60,000 nt of DNA, taken from assembly GCF_037975245.1 (NCBI RefSeq), contig NC_092563.1, positions 17,413,594 to 17,473,593 on the forward strand, in the 5' to 3' direction. Origin of the DNA: Apostichopus japonicus. Lineage: Eukaryota; Echinodermata; Holothuroidea; Aspidochirotida; Stichopodidae. A program made the position numbers and the translations under genes. The notes under the pieces are model-generated. The model had not been told where the DNA came from. It searched no databases and was given only the letters and a program-made list of their open reading frames with translations. This document shows, piece after piece, positions 1 through 11,792 of this stretch (position 1 is its first letter; the number at the start of each line of letters is the position of its first letter).

Positions 1-332
1 CCGGAGAGGTATTCAAGAGATATCGTGTAACGACTTTTGTCCAACTTCTCTTTCAAGTTGTTGAAAAAGACACGCCATTGGGTATCCTGCCCAAGTCCTT
101 TCCGTTTTGTAGATTTGGTCAATTCGAGTCGTCGGTCACGATTGGTGGTTACTAATACATTACGGGCCTTATCTATTCTTTTAATCAAATGAGAAAGCTT
201 GCGTCTGATTTCGTGGATATCTCCTTTGACTTGAATTTTAACTTTCTCAACGTCGCTTCTTATTGCTTTGATTATGTTTTTGTACCTCTGGTTATTCCTT
301 ATTGGGGTCTTGCACCACGGACACTCCGGAAG
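1..332 (-). CDS. ZNFX1: ZNFX1 coding exon 4 (partial, runs off left edge)
   Basis: The acceptor ctcaacag|CTT at 333 follows the phase-0 end of exon 3. The frame stays open to base 1. It starts LPECPWCKTPIRNNQRY, matching the human VCPICQVPIRKNLRY, so the CxxC zinc-binding pair is kept. A Lys/Glu-rich, probably helical stretch follows (IIKAIRSDVEKVKIQV...). The rest of the C-terminal region lies outside the window. Confidence 0.92.
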
Positions 333-3300
333 CTGTTGAGAAATGAAGGTAAAAGATTTAATTGTCCCATTCAATTAAAACGTTGCTTACATTGAGCCTA
401 TCTGGCTGCATATACGACGAACGCATCCATTGTTTGTGTTGGTGTTTGTAATATTTGTTTCTTTGTCTATAACCTGATAACTGTAACAAAGATGTACAAA
501 TACATATCTAGCGAATAACGCTATAATTTGTAGAACACGGCTTGAATTGATAACATTAAAATGAAACAATATAACGAGCTTAGTCACTTGGGACAATTTG
601 CCAATAATAATACTACTCTGCATTGTCCTCCCATGTTATGCTTCGAAGCACTATTACTGACAGTATGAACAGTCCTTAGTGTGAACAATCATTAATATGA
701 CATACTGTCAGTAAAAGTATATTATGAACTGAGTGGATGTGAACAAATAACGAACTTATAATTATAAGGAAATACACACGGACCTCTTGTACAGTTTATC
801 AGCAGAACTTGATCGTAATGATCTGTCCGATCATATATATGTCAGACGTGATAACAAAACACGTAGTTTAGGAACGTTTAAAAGTATTCACCTTGATCAT
901 GCTTTCGTCTGAATCTTTATACTGTTTCATGAGGCGATCCATTGCCTGTACTTCAACAATGTGGTTACAGTCTTCCAGTTGAATGAACCTTGAAATGGTA
1001 ATAAACATATTGAAGTATAAGATACTAAGAAGTAGATGACTGATGAAATGTGGATGGATGGATTATTGGATGGATCTCCGGGTGGGTGAATCGACGAATA
1101 CGGATCGGCAAATGGATGGACGAATCAATGGATGAATGTATTGATGATTCATGGATAAACTGGTCGGACATATGGCCTGATATATGGATGGATGGATTGT
1201 GGGTTGGTTGGGTGGAGACATAGAGCGTGTGTTATTTTTAAATAAGTTCTCGTATTATAACATAGTTACCTGTAGTCCTACTCATCCTCGTGGATTTGTA
1301 CTTTACGTAGAGACATTTTGGATAGTATTTAAGTAACTAGTGCAAATTAAATTACCCGTACTCTTGTAGACAGGCATGTTGTACTCGTAATCGTACTGGA
1401 GTATGCTAGTTTAAATGGTGCTCATGCTGTTATATTCGTACTTCAATTCTGTTGCGGAAAGTTTGTAATATCAAAATATGTTCAGATTGGAATAAAAGTG
1501 CCCGGGTTCTGCTTGGTCTTTAGAAGGCACAGAATGAGTCGATTTGTTACATGACAGGCTTTTAAACATACACTTTCAATCAATCACTCCCACCGTAAAG
1601 TCATTAAATGCTCATACTGACCCGAGCTCTAGAACAGTAACCACATTCAATGCAATCGTTTAGAAACACACTGTTACTCAAACTACTCCGAACCAACCAG
1701 TCAGTATTTTACAGGTATAGACAGTGAATACAATCTAGTCAAATATATTAAAGTCATTGTGACTGTGGTCCAGTCTAGTTTAATATTTCATTAATAAACA
1801 GTGACCCCAGTCTCGTATTTTGATAACACTGAATCAGTCTATCAGTGCCGAGTCATCACCAGGCGGCTACTAAGGAAACGAATAACTAACAGTTGTGTTC
1901 ATCATGATCGGGGACATCGGGAGTTAAAAGACGAATGATTTGTACACTTGCTTTCAATATTATTCACTTACCGTGCTTTCGGATTATCCTCATTTCCAAA
2001 CAAGATGGTCGTAACGTCCTTGTTATGACATTTACGGCAAAGCTTTGGACATCTCTCACCACAAAGACCGATGCATTTGTGTTTGCATTTTAGTCGTCGT
2101 GGACATGGCAAGTCACATGTTTGTCTATCGCAGTCACTTCCACAAGGTCTTCTGCAAATTTGATGCTTACACTTCCATTTACATTGTTCTTTACAAGGTA
2201 TGCAGGTTTCGCCGCATGTTTTGTGACATTTATTGTGTTGACATCGAGTTTCGCAACGTCTGGTACACGGGGGACAAGTTCTTGAGCACGTTTGTTTACA
2301 TATGTGGCCACATATCAACAGTCGCTTGCACACTTCTTTGCACCTTACGTGATACCTTCCATTTCTGCATTTCCCACAAGTCCCACGACAGATATGTTCA
2401 CATTTAAGCAGAGCTCTGCATTTCTTTGGACACAGAGACTCAAAACATGGTACCTTCGCTTTGTGGCCACATGGTGTGAATACCTTCTCAACTACTTCTG
2501 GACAGGAGACAGTGCACTCTGACCCACACAGTTCTCGACAACCGTGACCACACGATAACTCCCTTTTGCACGGGCTGCGACAAAAAACATTACTTGGTTT
2601 CTGATAGCATTGAACCTTCTGTTCATGTGAACATGGCAACATTTTCACAATAAGTGTTGGACATAATTTGGGACAGTCCTCCCAGCATCTCTTGGGGCAT
2701 ACATGCTTCAGACTACACACTTTCTCCTCACATGGTCTTTGGCAAAGTATTTTTCTGTGCTCTCTGTCCACAGGGTGGCATTTTAACTGACAGGTGTGAC
2801 CACAATCGAGTCGAGCAGAACATGGTTCCTTACATCCACCATCTGGTGCTTCCTTGAAGTCTGCAAATGTTTTCGCTTCAATGAATCGCTCTGGATGATT
2901 ACGGCAGACTAACTTTAAACTTGGACCAATAAACCCCTCTGACCGTAAATACGAAACGATTGTTGCCCATAGTTCACTTTGTTGAGACATCAGGGAAAAG
3001 TTGCCAATGCAATACAGACCTTTTCTGGCTCTGGAAAGCGCAACACAAACTCTATTCGACACTTTCAAAAACCCAATGCTTCCCTCCAAATTGCTTCTTA
3101 CAAATGAAAACAAAATGATGTCGTTTTCTTCTCCCTGAAAGTTGTCAACGGGGCAAACACGAACACCTTCGAATGTACTCTTTTCCATAATTTGTCTAAT
3201 ACTGTAAACCTGTCCTTTGTAAGCGGTGAGAATAGTAATTTGATTCGGAGTATACCCCTGTTTAAGGAGGTATTTACAAAGATACAGGAGAAATTGTGCT

Positions 3301-6300
3301 TCATGAATATTTGATCGACTTTTGCTGTCGTCAACATGCGTTTCTAGGAAGTCATGTTCTACAAAGTACAGGTTCGTTGTTATTCCGTGCACATCTTCAT
3401 ATATCATCACCGATTCGTGATCACGAAGCCCCGGGTAGAAATCTTTGTGCAGTTTAAGAATTTTTGAAATTTCTGGTCTCATGCGATGTTGCAATGTTAG
3501 TCGATAGTGAGGCATGCCATTATTGATAAGTCTTTCGAACAAGGATACATCCAAATTGTAATCTTTGCAAAGTTTATAGACCGTGGGATTTGGACGCAGT
3601 TGCTGATGATCGCCAATGAGAATTAAATGTTTAGTGTAAGAGCTAAGAGAAGTAATTACATGAGCTTCTAAGATTTCTGCAGCTTCTTCTACGACGATAA
3701 TACGCGGTCCGACTAATCTCAACAGTTTATTATTTTTGGAAGCTCCAGTTGTTGTCAAACCAATAACAGATTTCCCTCTCAGTATTTGTAAATCTTCGTC
3801 AATTCGCAACTCGTTTAGAACGGTTGCATATCTGTTATATTCATCACATTGGTCACGCAGTTCCATTTAAATTTGCTCAGTGTAACGTTGAACCCAGTGC
3901 CGGTAAAGGCTCCAGCGCTGGTGACTGTGAAGATGCCAAACATCTCTAACTCGTTTGATTTCTTTTTCGTTCATCACATTACCTTCTGCAAGCCTGTGTC
4001 TAATAAACAATGCCGTTTTTTGTGCGTTTCTGCGTCTTACTTTAACCCATTTACTTTCATCAGTAGTTTTATTTGCATCTGGCAGAGCAACGATGGTTTC
4101 TTCTGGTATTTTCAATGCAAGACGATGGAAGGTGTTTACAAACTCATCGTCGGAAGTGTCATCTTCGTCGTCAATGTAGCGTCTTTCAAACTCTTCATTT
4201 TCAAAAACAATTGAGGCTTCGGTGTCAGTGGTGTCTTCCTCTCTTGTTTGAAAAGAATCTACTTTGTTATCTTCTGAGATATCACTTTCCTCACCCTCAG
4301 AGATCATCTCTGCATTAATTGCTGCATTAAGATTTCTTTTAGGCTCCGTTCTTTCTTTAGATGCAGAGAAATGAACATCCTTTTGATACGTATTACTTGG
4401 ATCCACACAGCATTCACCAACTTCATCTAGGATACCTAGCCAGAAAGCTATAGGATCACTCGATGCAGAAAGGTAAGGTAGACAAGTTAAGCTTTCACGA
4501 TGCGAAAAGTCCATAAATTGTTGTAGTATTTCATATTTTAACAGTCCCTTTTTTGCAACATGGACTAATTTTTCAGAGTTTTCTATCTTTTTAGCTGTTG
4601 AAACCATTTCTCTTCTGACTTGCCCATATTCCCATTTTGCTGTTTTGCCTTTGCCAGCACTTTGTCTTAATTTTCTTAGATTAAAATCTCTCAGTTTTTC
4701 ACTTGAGCTTCTTCCACCAATCCTCACAACACCGTTAGGTTCAAATTCAGTTATTCCTTCCAAAAACTGATCAAGAGCATGATTTGTATAGCATACTACC
4801 ATTAATGGCATATTGTTGCCCAACCATGCTCTATTCCTCAATAAAGTCTTCACTATCCTTAACCCAACATACGTTTTGCCAGTGCCTGGCGGACCTTGAA
4901 TGAGACACACCTCCTCCCGAAGTGCCGCTTGGTAAGCTAGCATTTGAGACTCGTCGAATCCTAAAGTTTCATGACTCGGCCAGTTTTCGTCATCCCGAAC
5001 GCAAACTTCCTTTAATTTTTGCACATCAACTTGACACGACATTTGCTCTGCATCTTCAAGTGCAATATTGTTTAAGTCGCTCAAGTCAAATTTACATCCA
5101 GGTTTCTCTCTGATGTACAGTGGGAGATCAGGTTTACGCGTTGTGTTAATAATATATTGTGCAAAAGGAAAATCATCTTCGTTAATATCTTGAAGACAAC
5201 CAAGAATGTGACGGTATGCTTCAAAATATGACGGAGATTCGGCCATTTTGAAGGAGTACGTGAAGATTTCTTGCACTAAATCAGGTTTGACGTCAAACGT
5301 AACCTCTACAAATCCTTGCTTTAATTGCTTTGGATCACTGTTCGCTACCACACCAAATATGAGTGTCTTAAAATCATCCCTCGATAGACATATTAAAGAA
5401 CCAAATATAAGTCGTTTGCCGAGCTCCCACTTTACCCTTTTCAGATGATTGTCAACATCAAAACGGAGTATGTAAGATATTCCTCCTTTAGATGGGTCGA
5501 TTCCGACAGCTTGTACGTTGTTGTACAATCGTAAATTTTGAAACCTTTTTTTAGCCTTCGCCCCATTTCGGGATAGTTCATCGGTGTATTCCGCGATACC
5601 TTCGCGAATAGGTGCTATGAAATCTTCCCTCAGAAGACGATAATGTATATCCAAGTAATGATTTAGGTCGTCATATTCGCCATTAACGATATTTTTTCGT
5701 AAAAACGGTTTATAGTCACTTCGCAGTTCATCAGGACACGGTAGCACAGGTATCTCTCTAAAATCGTCAGGTGGTGATTCGCGGGAGTTGTCGGGCATTC
5801 TTCTATCTCTCCGAGCGCTTAACTCCTTGCTGTCTCTGAGGAAGGTTGCATGTGTATCACGCAATGAAGTAAACTTTTCTTTTACTTCTGATGTAACGAA
5901 TATGTCATTTTTCTCGAAACTTTCGACGACTGAGTTCAAAACGAGAAGCGTCACCCCAACAGCACTAACGGTACCAGGAAACTTGTCCAACATTTTTGTA
6001 CAGATATCGATTGTGGAAAGCAAATTCTTTTCCAAAACGTCTTGTGTGAAACACAATTGAGTCCATTTTGGGATCCATTGCACCAAGTTTATGTCGAGAA
6101 AGTTACTTACTTTAACAATGTTGAAAACTTCTATCATTCTCTCTGATTGTTGATCACTAACTCTGCAAGCTTTAGACAGAACATTTATCAGTAACTGTAT
6201 TATTTCATTGTCCATATTCTGTTGTTTAAGAAGCAATTCTAATGGTGTTCTATTTTCATACAGGAGACGTGTAAAGTCATTTGGTTCAGTAGTGATGAGT

Positions 6301-8533
6301 CTTGTCAATAGATTTATGCCCATTGGATTGGTCTTTCTCGTAGAAGTATTTGCCAATCGCCTGTCGATAAATGAAAACCAGAAGTCACTGAAATTTACTC
6401 TCTTTTTAGAAGTCACTGAAAGCTAAATACTGTTGCCCACTAATGATTGATACACGATGTTTTGTTTTTTTAATTTCACGGAAATTAAACAAATATAGGT
6501 AACTGCATCTACATCCACTTATAATTATTAGTGTAGCCAAGTTTGAAACAGTTGCTGTCCAACTTATAAACATTGACTTAATTTCATAGTTTGCTTATGA
6601 GCATTATATACTGGTGCACAGTTTATTTAACTGGACATGTAAATAATCATATATCGTGTTAATTGCATTGGTATAGGAATGCATTTTACATGATGAGGAC
6701 CATAGCCTATGAGATCGTGTTTTAAAAAACTGCTTTAATTTATATACAATTTCTTTCCTTCCCTTTATTTTCACTAAGTTAAGGGCTTTCACAGTACAAG
6801 GATGATTAATCAACAGTTCAAAAAACGACACTCAGCGAAATTAGGGGTAAGGATTATTATTTTTCTTTTATTAACAACACTTCTAACGCTCATTTATTAA
6901 TAATGACAATTCTAACGGTGTTCTTTTTCATACAATTGACGTGTAAAGTCAGTTGGTTCAGCTTTAATGAGTATAGTCAATAGACTTTTGCCCATTAGAT
7001 TGCTCTTTCTAGTAGAAGTATTTGCCGAGCTCTTGTTGATATAATTTAACCAATATTCAAGATAAAGTAGCTTTAACCATTTAACCATGATGTGCTTACT
7101 AAGTTTAGAAGAACCTTGTTTTCAATTAAATGTACACTTTTACTATTTTTATGAATAAAAAGTGGGCTTTTGTTGTTCGTCTCTTACTTAAAAGGGTTAT
7201 TTGTAATTTAAATTTACGCTTGTTTGAAATGTTGAGTGATTAATGAAAAAGACATTTCGCAGGTAAACGATCCAAATTAATTTATTTTCTTTTTGTGTTA
7301 TGAATTTTCTAACTAAGTAAGTTTTGAAGAAAATAAGCCCTGCCTCCTCCCCCCCCCCCCCCCTCCCCTCTCTGCTCTCCTCGACCCAGACTTATTACGT
7401 TTCCATTTATCTATGTATTACTGTTAGTAACACTGCGTGGAATAATTTAGAGTTCGCGATGAATCAATCACAATCCTCATGATTCCTACATATTTCATTT
7501 GTCAAAATTAATGAATCAAGTTTGTTCCAACTTCGTTAAAAAAACATTTACATTATAACTGAGAATCTATGAGAAACATCCCGAATAATAAACGACAACA
7601 TTATGAAGAGAACGTCGTAAACAAGCAGCTGGTATATAGTAGAAGATTTTGGACACGAGTTAACAGCTTTTACAATACGACATACCTATTTCACTACTTT
7701 CACTAGCGCGTGAATCTAACAGGATTTTTGCTTGCGCTTCCTTGAAAATCACGAAAACGTATGCACAATATATCTCACACTACGAACTGAATTTATAGCA
7801 GGGCCTCTCAATTTGTTTTCTACGGGGACCATCGAGAATCACATGTCTCTGTAGAGGGCCTTTGAGAACCAGTCCCATCATAGCAAATACCTATAAAGTG
7901 GAGAGTAGGCCGAAAAATTTCACGACCAAAGATCTTAAGATCCTGTATACACAAATAGTGGACGTTTTTGGCTCGTCTTTTAGGGGTGGGGCGGGGGACG
8001 GGGGGATGCGTGTTTTGTATATGTATCCGAATACCGTAGCCTGAATTTTTGTATTATTTGTAGATAGTTTTGTTGCTTCATTCCTTTCAAACGTTAAAGT
8101 CATGGCATTCACAGTTCTATGTTTATGTATTGGTAGCCAATTAAAACAAATCTTCACGCTCGTGGCTTAAGCATTTCAGACATACTTCCAGCTAGGCTGA
8201 TCTTTGCACAATCTAAAAGAGACACTATTGCACGGTTGCATTCATTGCCAATGGTTATCCTTCTTACCAGTCATGAGGATGTGATCCTTGATTTGAAGAG
8301 ATTCCTCTACCTCCTGCATTGTCTGTGCTTTTGCTGCTTCCTCTACCTCTACCTCTACCTCTGCCTCTAGCTCTTCCTCTAGCTCTTCCTTGATATGATG
8401 CATTGCTTTCTGATCTGTCTGGTCCTTTAGTAGTCACCTCTCCGCGAAAACCTGTGGGACCGCTTTGGTCATGTCGATTCCCACGTCCCCGACGGGATCG
8501 ACCTCTTACCGATGTTGGAAACTTGCTTGCCAT
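1..8533 (-). CDS. ZNFX1: ZNFX1-like helicase gene (4 coding exons, 3' end outside window)
   Basis: Spliced gene with coding exons 8268-8533, 1972-6387, 892-988 and 1-332 (continuing left of the window). Codon phases agree at every junction (phase 2, 2, 0). The order is an RG-rich N-terminus, a helical/ARM-like region, an SF1 helicase core (GPPGTGKT, VVEEAAE, GDHQQLRP, QHRMRPEI, an FQGEEND-type motif, ALSRA), then NFX1-type Cys/His fingers and a C-terminal CxxC segment. This is the architecture of ZNFX1, an RNA-binding helicase of RNA granules and mitochondria that acts in antiviral sensing and, in nematodes, small-RNA inheritance. One in-frame TAA (3867-3869) interrupts the helicase between motifs I and II with no frame shift. 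Whether the locus is functional therefore depends on whether that stop is real. Family assignment is very secure; activity is not. Confidence 0.93.
333..891 (-). other. ZNFX1 intron 3
   Basis: No coding signal. It contains a perfect 14-bp inverted repeat (654-667 and 701-714, TTACTGACAGTATG and its complement) separated by 33 bases, otherwise AT-rich sequence. Confidence 0.7.
892..988 (-). CDS. ZNFX1: ZNFX1 coding exon 3
   Basis: A 97-base exon: acceptor ttcaag|G at 989 and donor AAG|gtgaat at 891. It translates as FIQLEDCNHIVEVQAMDRLM..., closely matching the human FVQLEDCSHIFEVQALDRYM block right after the last NFX1 finger. The first base completes the Arg codon begun in the previous exon, and the exon ends in phase 0. 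It is too short for ordinary ORF calling. Confidence 0.93.
989..1971 (-). other. ZNFX1 intron 2 with degenerate ATGG repeats
   Basis: Between the large exon and exon 3. About 1045-1200 holds a decayed ATGG/GATG-type simple repeat, the same motif that forms the giant perfect array at 11.8-12.6 kb. Nothing else recognised. Confidence 0.65.
1972..3866 (-). CDS. ZNFX1: ZNFX1 large exon, 3' part (helicase motifs II-VI and NFX1 zinc fingers)
   Basis: Continues in the same frame straight after the TAA, starting at an ATG (MELRDQCDEY). It carries the Walker B-type VVEEAAE, GDHQQLRP, QHRMRPEI, VDNFQGEENDIILFSFVRSN and SNRVCVALSRARKG, all diagnostic of the UPF1-like SF1 core. Then come serial NFX1-type Cys/His fingers (CGHTCQLKC, CGHGCRELCG, CEHICRGTCG, CGHICKQTC, CKHKCIGLCG). 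The exon closes at GCA CG|gtaagt (donor at 1971). As a stand-alone protein it would have motor motifs II-VI but no Walker A, so independent helicase activity is not expected. Several overlapping open frames on the plus strand here are shadows of the Cys-rich coding. Confidence 0.95.
3867..6387 (-). CDS. ZNFX1: ZNFX1 large exon, 5' part (ARM-like region and helicase motif I), ending at in-frame TAA
   Basis: The acceptor aaatttcag|T at 6388 opens the frame at DFWFSF. About 839 codons follow to TAA at 3869-3867. Early residues (ANTSTRK...MGINLLTRL) match the ZNFX1 N-terminal conserved region, and RLLREDFIAPIREGI is a hallmark stretch. Walker A GPPGTGKT lies at 4872-4895, followed by VVCYTNHALDQFLEGI and RIGGRSSSEKLR. 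A Glu/Asp/Ser-rich insert (about 4140-4330) separates motif I from motif II, as in the human protein. The segment ends DVWHLHSHQRWSLYRHWVQR..., matching the human sequence just before motif II, so the stop is internal to the family alignment and not a natural terminus. Confidence 0.93.
6388..8267 (-). other. ZNFX1 intron 1
   Basis: Holds the decayed exon copy at 6907-7040 and a poly-C tract at about 7350-7365. No other feature recognised. The acceptor region (6381-6418) contains two copies of TTTCAGTGACTTCT 28 bases apart on the minus strand. Confidence 0.6.
6907..7040 (-). pseudogene. Decayed duplicate of the start of the ZNFX1 large exon
   Basis: About 134 bases, roughly 80% identical by eye to 6234-6366 in the same orientation. 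On the minus strand it reads SSANTSTRKSNLMGKSLLTI..., against LANTSTRKTNPMGINLLTRL in the real exon, continuing through EPTDFTR (EPNDFTR in the exon). The frame then breaks near YEK, with a stop soon after. It lies inside the intron between exons 1 and 2. It is either a local partial duplication or the remains of a tandem paralogue. No usable flanking splice sites were found. Confidence 0.8.
8268..8533 (-). CDS. ZNFX1: ZNFX1 coding exon 1 (RG-rich N-terminus)
   Basis: Begins with ATG at 8533-8531 (MASKFPTSVRGR) and encodes 88 codons plus TG, ending at a good donor (TG|gtaagaag). The product is Arg/Gly rich, with a run of RGRARGRGRGRG-type dipeptides encoded by a purine-rich direct repeat at about 8331-8395. 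Human ZNFX1 also begins with a basic, disordered, R/N/H-rich segment before its conserved domain. The exon is joined to the gene by phase: TG plus T of the acceptor at 6387 makes a Cys codon and opens the conserved frame. Assignment to ZNFX1 rests on position, strand, phase and composition, not on close sequence identity. Confidence 0.75.
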
Positions 8534-11500
8534 AATGATATTGCGTCACTCCAAGTTGCAGTACCAGTACAGAACTATAAATACAAACTGTAAATTGAAG
8601 AGAAAACCGAATTTGTATCTGCATATGTCTCTTTTCCACTAAATCTGACTATGTAGGTCTACTGTCTACTCCATTCATGGACCAAAGTAGTTGATATGGT
8701 GTTTAAAAATACATGAGACTAGAACAGCCTACTGTGCATGTCTGATCAGTTTTTCCTTCCTATTAAACTATTGGTTCATTAAGCCTTGACCTGTCAAGGC
8801 TTCCGTTCTTTGGTTCTTGCCTTCAGTGAAATTTGACATCTGTGTGCACTTAAAGTACATGGTAGTCATTTTCATGTTATTTTTGCTAAAGTAACTAGTG
8901 TTTAACTAAGGGCAAAATCTCAGTTTCAATGCATGAAATTCCCATAATGTGTTAGTTTAGTCCTAGGCCTCAGGTTCATAATGGCGCTACGTAAGTATCC
9001 TAGACAAGGTCTACACCAGCTGTAGCACAATGCTGAATGAGGTATGTATCCTAAGTGGAGTCGCTGCTGAGTGCTAATACCTTGCACATAGAATGTTTTG
9101 AGTCTTATTCAGCAAAAAAATCCACCAAAGTATGCAATTTTCTGCTCCTGTATATGTGTATCAAGGGTTTTGTAAGACTACTCACTGTCATTATTAGTAT
9201 GTTTTTTGGGTACAATTTCATATAAAGTTGATGTGCTAAGTCGTCGGGGTTCATAGCTGTATACTTTGAATGGGTGTGTATCAATGGACTCTACTGGTTA
9301 GATGAGATAACAGCACATCCAAAACAACCCTGACATCAGAAAGAGATCATGATGCTTCCATGAGAGATCTACTGTAGTAACTACAGGAACCAGTGCTTGC
9401 CACCAATGGAGAATAAGGTAATTTGTCGTTGTTGTTCTTTGCCGAGCAACCAGTTTGAATGTTTCATCATGAAATATGTCCCTCTATTCACCTCTCTTCC
9501 CCTGTAACTGTCTTTGAAGACAATGTAACAACCTATGCACAACCTTTAACTGGACTGGATATGCTATTGAGGTGAACAATGTATCTAGTGAGCATTTCAG
9601 TAAGCTTTCTTATAGACTATTGTACATACTGTTACAATGATGCTGTGGTTTACAAATCCCGATGAGTCATGCTTTTGGCAAAGAACGCAGTCAATTCTCT
9701 CCTTTTATTCTAAGCAACTAAACAGTTATCTGGAGTGACATGCAATATCAGTTTAACATGCTCCAAGCAGTTCAGGAATACATTGGGGTATTTCCTGTAG
9801 GTCAGTTTGGGAGGAATCACCTGAGCTAAACAAAAGTAGTTTTCATCACTTTTCAGAGCCAGAGACGAAAAGTCCGCCCGCTGACCCTTCTCTGGATGAT
9901 GTTGCTGCAGGTAGGGAAAGCCAGACCAAGTTGACTGTGAGAGGGATACCTTTTGTGACTTCCCCCATCTCAGTGTTTACTACACAATCCTAACCCAAAT
10001 TGAAGCAATAAGCTGCATGGCCTCCTTTTACCGTCGATGGTGACAGAATAGTCGGCATATATTGCCGGTCCTATACATCTTATTGGTGTCACTCCCCTTT
10101 TCCGTTAAAGGTTTTCTAGAACTGTACGGCACGTTATGTCCATTTGATGTATTACACATATGGAAGGCACGCAAACTACACCGTATACGCTGTGTCATTT
10201 AACAAACATTGGAAAGATCCGCAGTTTTGGTTTCGTTATTACAATTTAGCCTATCTTGCACTTTGGAAGCAAATAGTTAACTTCAATTCTTACATATCTT
10301 AGACAAACAGTTAAATGTTAACTGCTGCCATATGCATGTCAAGGAATTACCCCGTGCACTTACAACTGTAGTCTATCTATTGACGTTGTGTTGTCACGAA
10401 ACCATATGATCACGAAACCATATTTATACATAAGTATTAACCATGAGAAGTTCTAACATGATTGTTGCTCCTCATTACAAGCAGTTATGCGTATCATTAC
10501 GAGACCATTTCTGGACCATTTTGCTTGCTTGATTAACCTGATATCACCATAGTCAGCTACTGTGGTGAATATCAACACGAAATGCAGCTTTAAAAGAGTT
10601 AAACTGAAAGTTACGTTTCTCAAATGATATGTCATAGTTTCGTAACAATTGTAATTCATTATTATCTCAGTCACGGCTACATGCATGTTACAGCAGTACA
10701 CTAATCATTTATTAATTAAAAATGAATACGATAAATGTATATATATTGATTGTTGTTTATAATAGTTGTTCATTTTGCTAATGAATCAGCATTGCTGAAT
10801 GTAGGCCATAGAATAATGATAAATGATGATATCGCACATCCAAACAGTATTCCGAATAAGACCTTATAAATACGGCGACAATCCGGTAAGAAATAACATA
10901 TAGTACCTTAATAGATCAGAGAAGGCGTGGCTAACGTATAGAAGTATACATGCTTACGGATGTGTAACTTCAAAGGACTTTAAATTCGTTTATCAACCCT
11001 TCCTCTTACCCACTCACCACCCCCCTTGCGCCCCCCCCCCCCAAAATAACACACACGAACATTTCAAAAGTAATATATATCATCTCCACGTGTGAAAAAC
11101 GCCTGCCACGTTACCGTCGTTAATCGTGAAGATAGCTTTCACAGTGCCCCTCCCCGCTTCTACGTCTATAACATTCATGTATAGGCCTACTGTTGGCTTA
11201 CGTGTTACATACTTAACAGAAACAAGGCTTCCTGCTTGAAGATCAAGGCATAATCATATACCGGGATTATGACTATCGTAGACTGATCCCATTTGAATAA
11301 GGCGAAAACATGAAATCCTTAGAACTAAGACAATAAATTGAAGCTGATGATGTGTTGAGTTATAGTCGGATGACTTGCAAAAACAAAATGAGGAAGTGAA
11401 CACTGCAGTGCCCGTATTGATGCAATCAAACTTTGAAATAGCGAAAGTGTTTAGGAACTGTGCAACATTTAGAGTTCACGCATATGGCAAGTCATATGGG

Positions 11501-11755
11501 ACAAACAACGAATAATATATCCTCGTATTAATACGAATATACGCGTATTAATCCGAATATATACGGGTATTAAATCAGACCATAACTGGCATGTCTTGTA
11601 GCTTTCACAACCGAGTTTGAGTGTTATCACATGGTAGCCTGTATACTAACCCTTGTATTTAATTGATCTTGTACAATTGCATGACGATGGAGTGGTGACC
11701 ACTCCGTAATAGAGCAGTATGTCGTTGTTAAAGATACTCGCTTGTCTTTTATATT
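8534..11755. other. Intergenic, no gene recognised
   Basis: AT-rich sequence upstream of ZNFX1. No open frame here looks like a protein and no RNA gene was recognised. A poly-C run lies at about 11030-11042. The ZNFX1 promoter and 5' UTR should lie just above 8533 but cannot be delimited by eye. Confidence 0.5.
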
Positions 11756-11792
11756 ATATATATATATATAAATATATGAATATATAAATATA

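Noticed and set aside
3840-3900. A small intron removing the ZNFX1 in-frame stop
   Set aside because: The best candidate (gttaca...aacag, 55 bases) has weak signals, is not a multiple of three and would remove residues conserved in the family.
9857-9910. Exon-like 54-base segment bounded by tttcag and gtaggg (PETKSPPADPSLDDVAA)
   Set aside because: Plausible splice signals but no compatible neighbouring exon and no recognised protein; cannot be told from chance.
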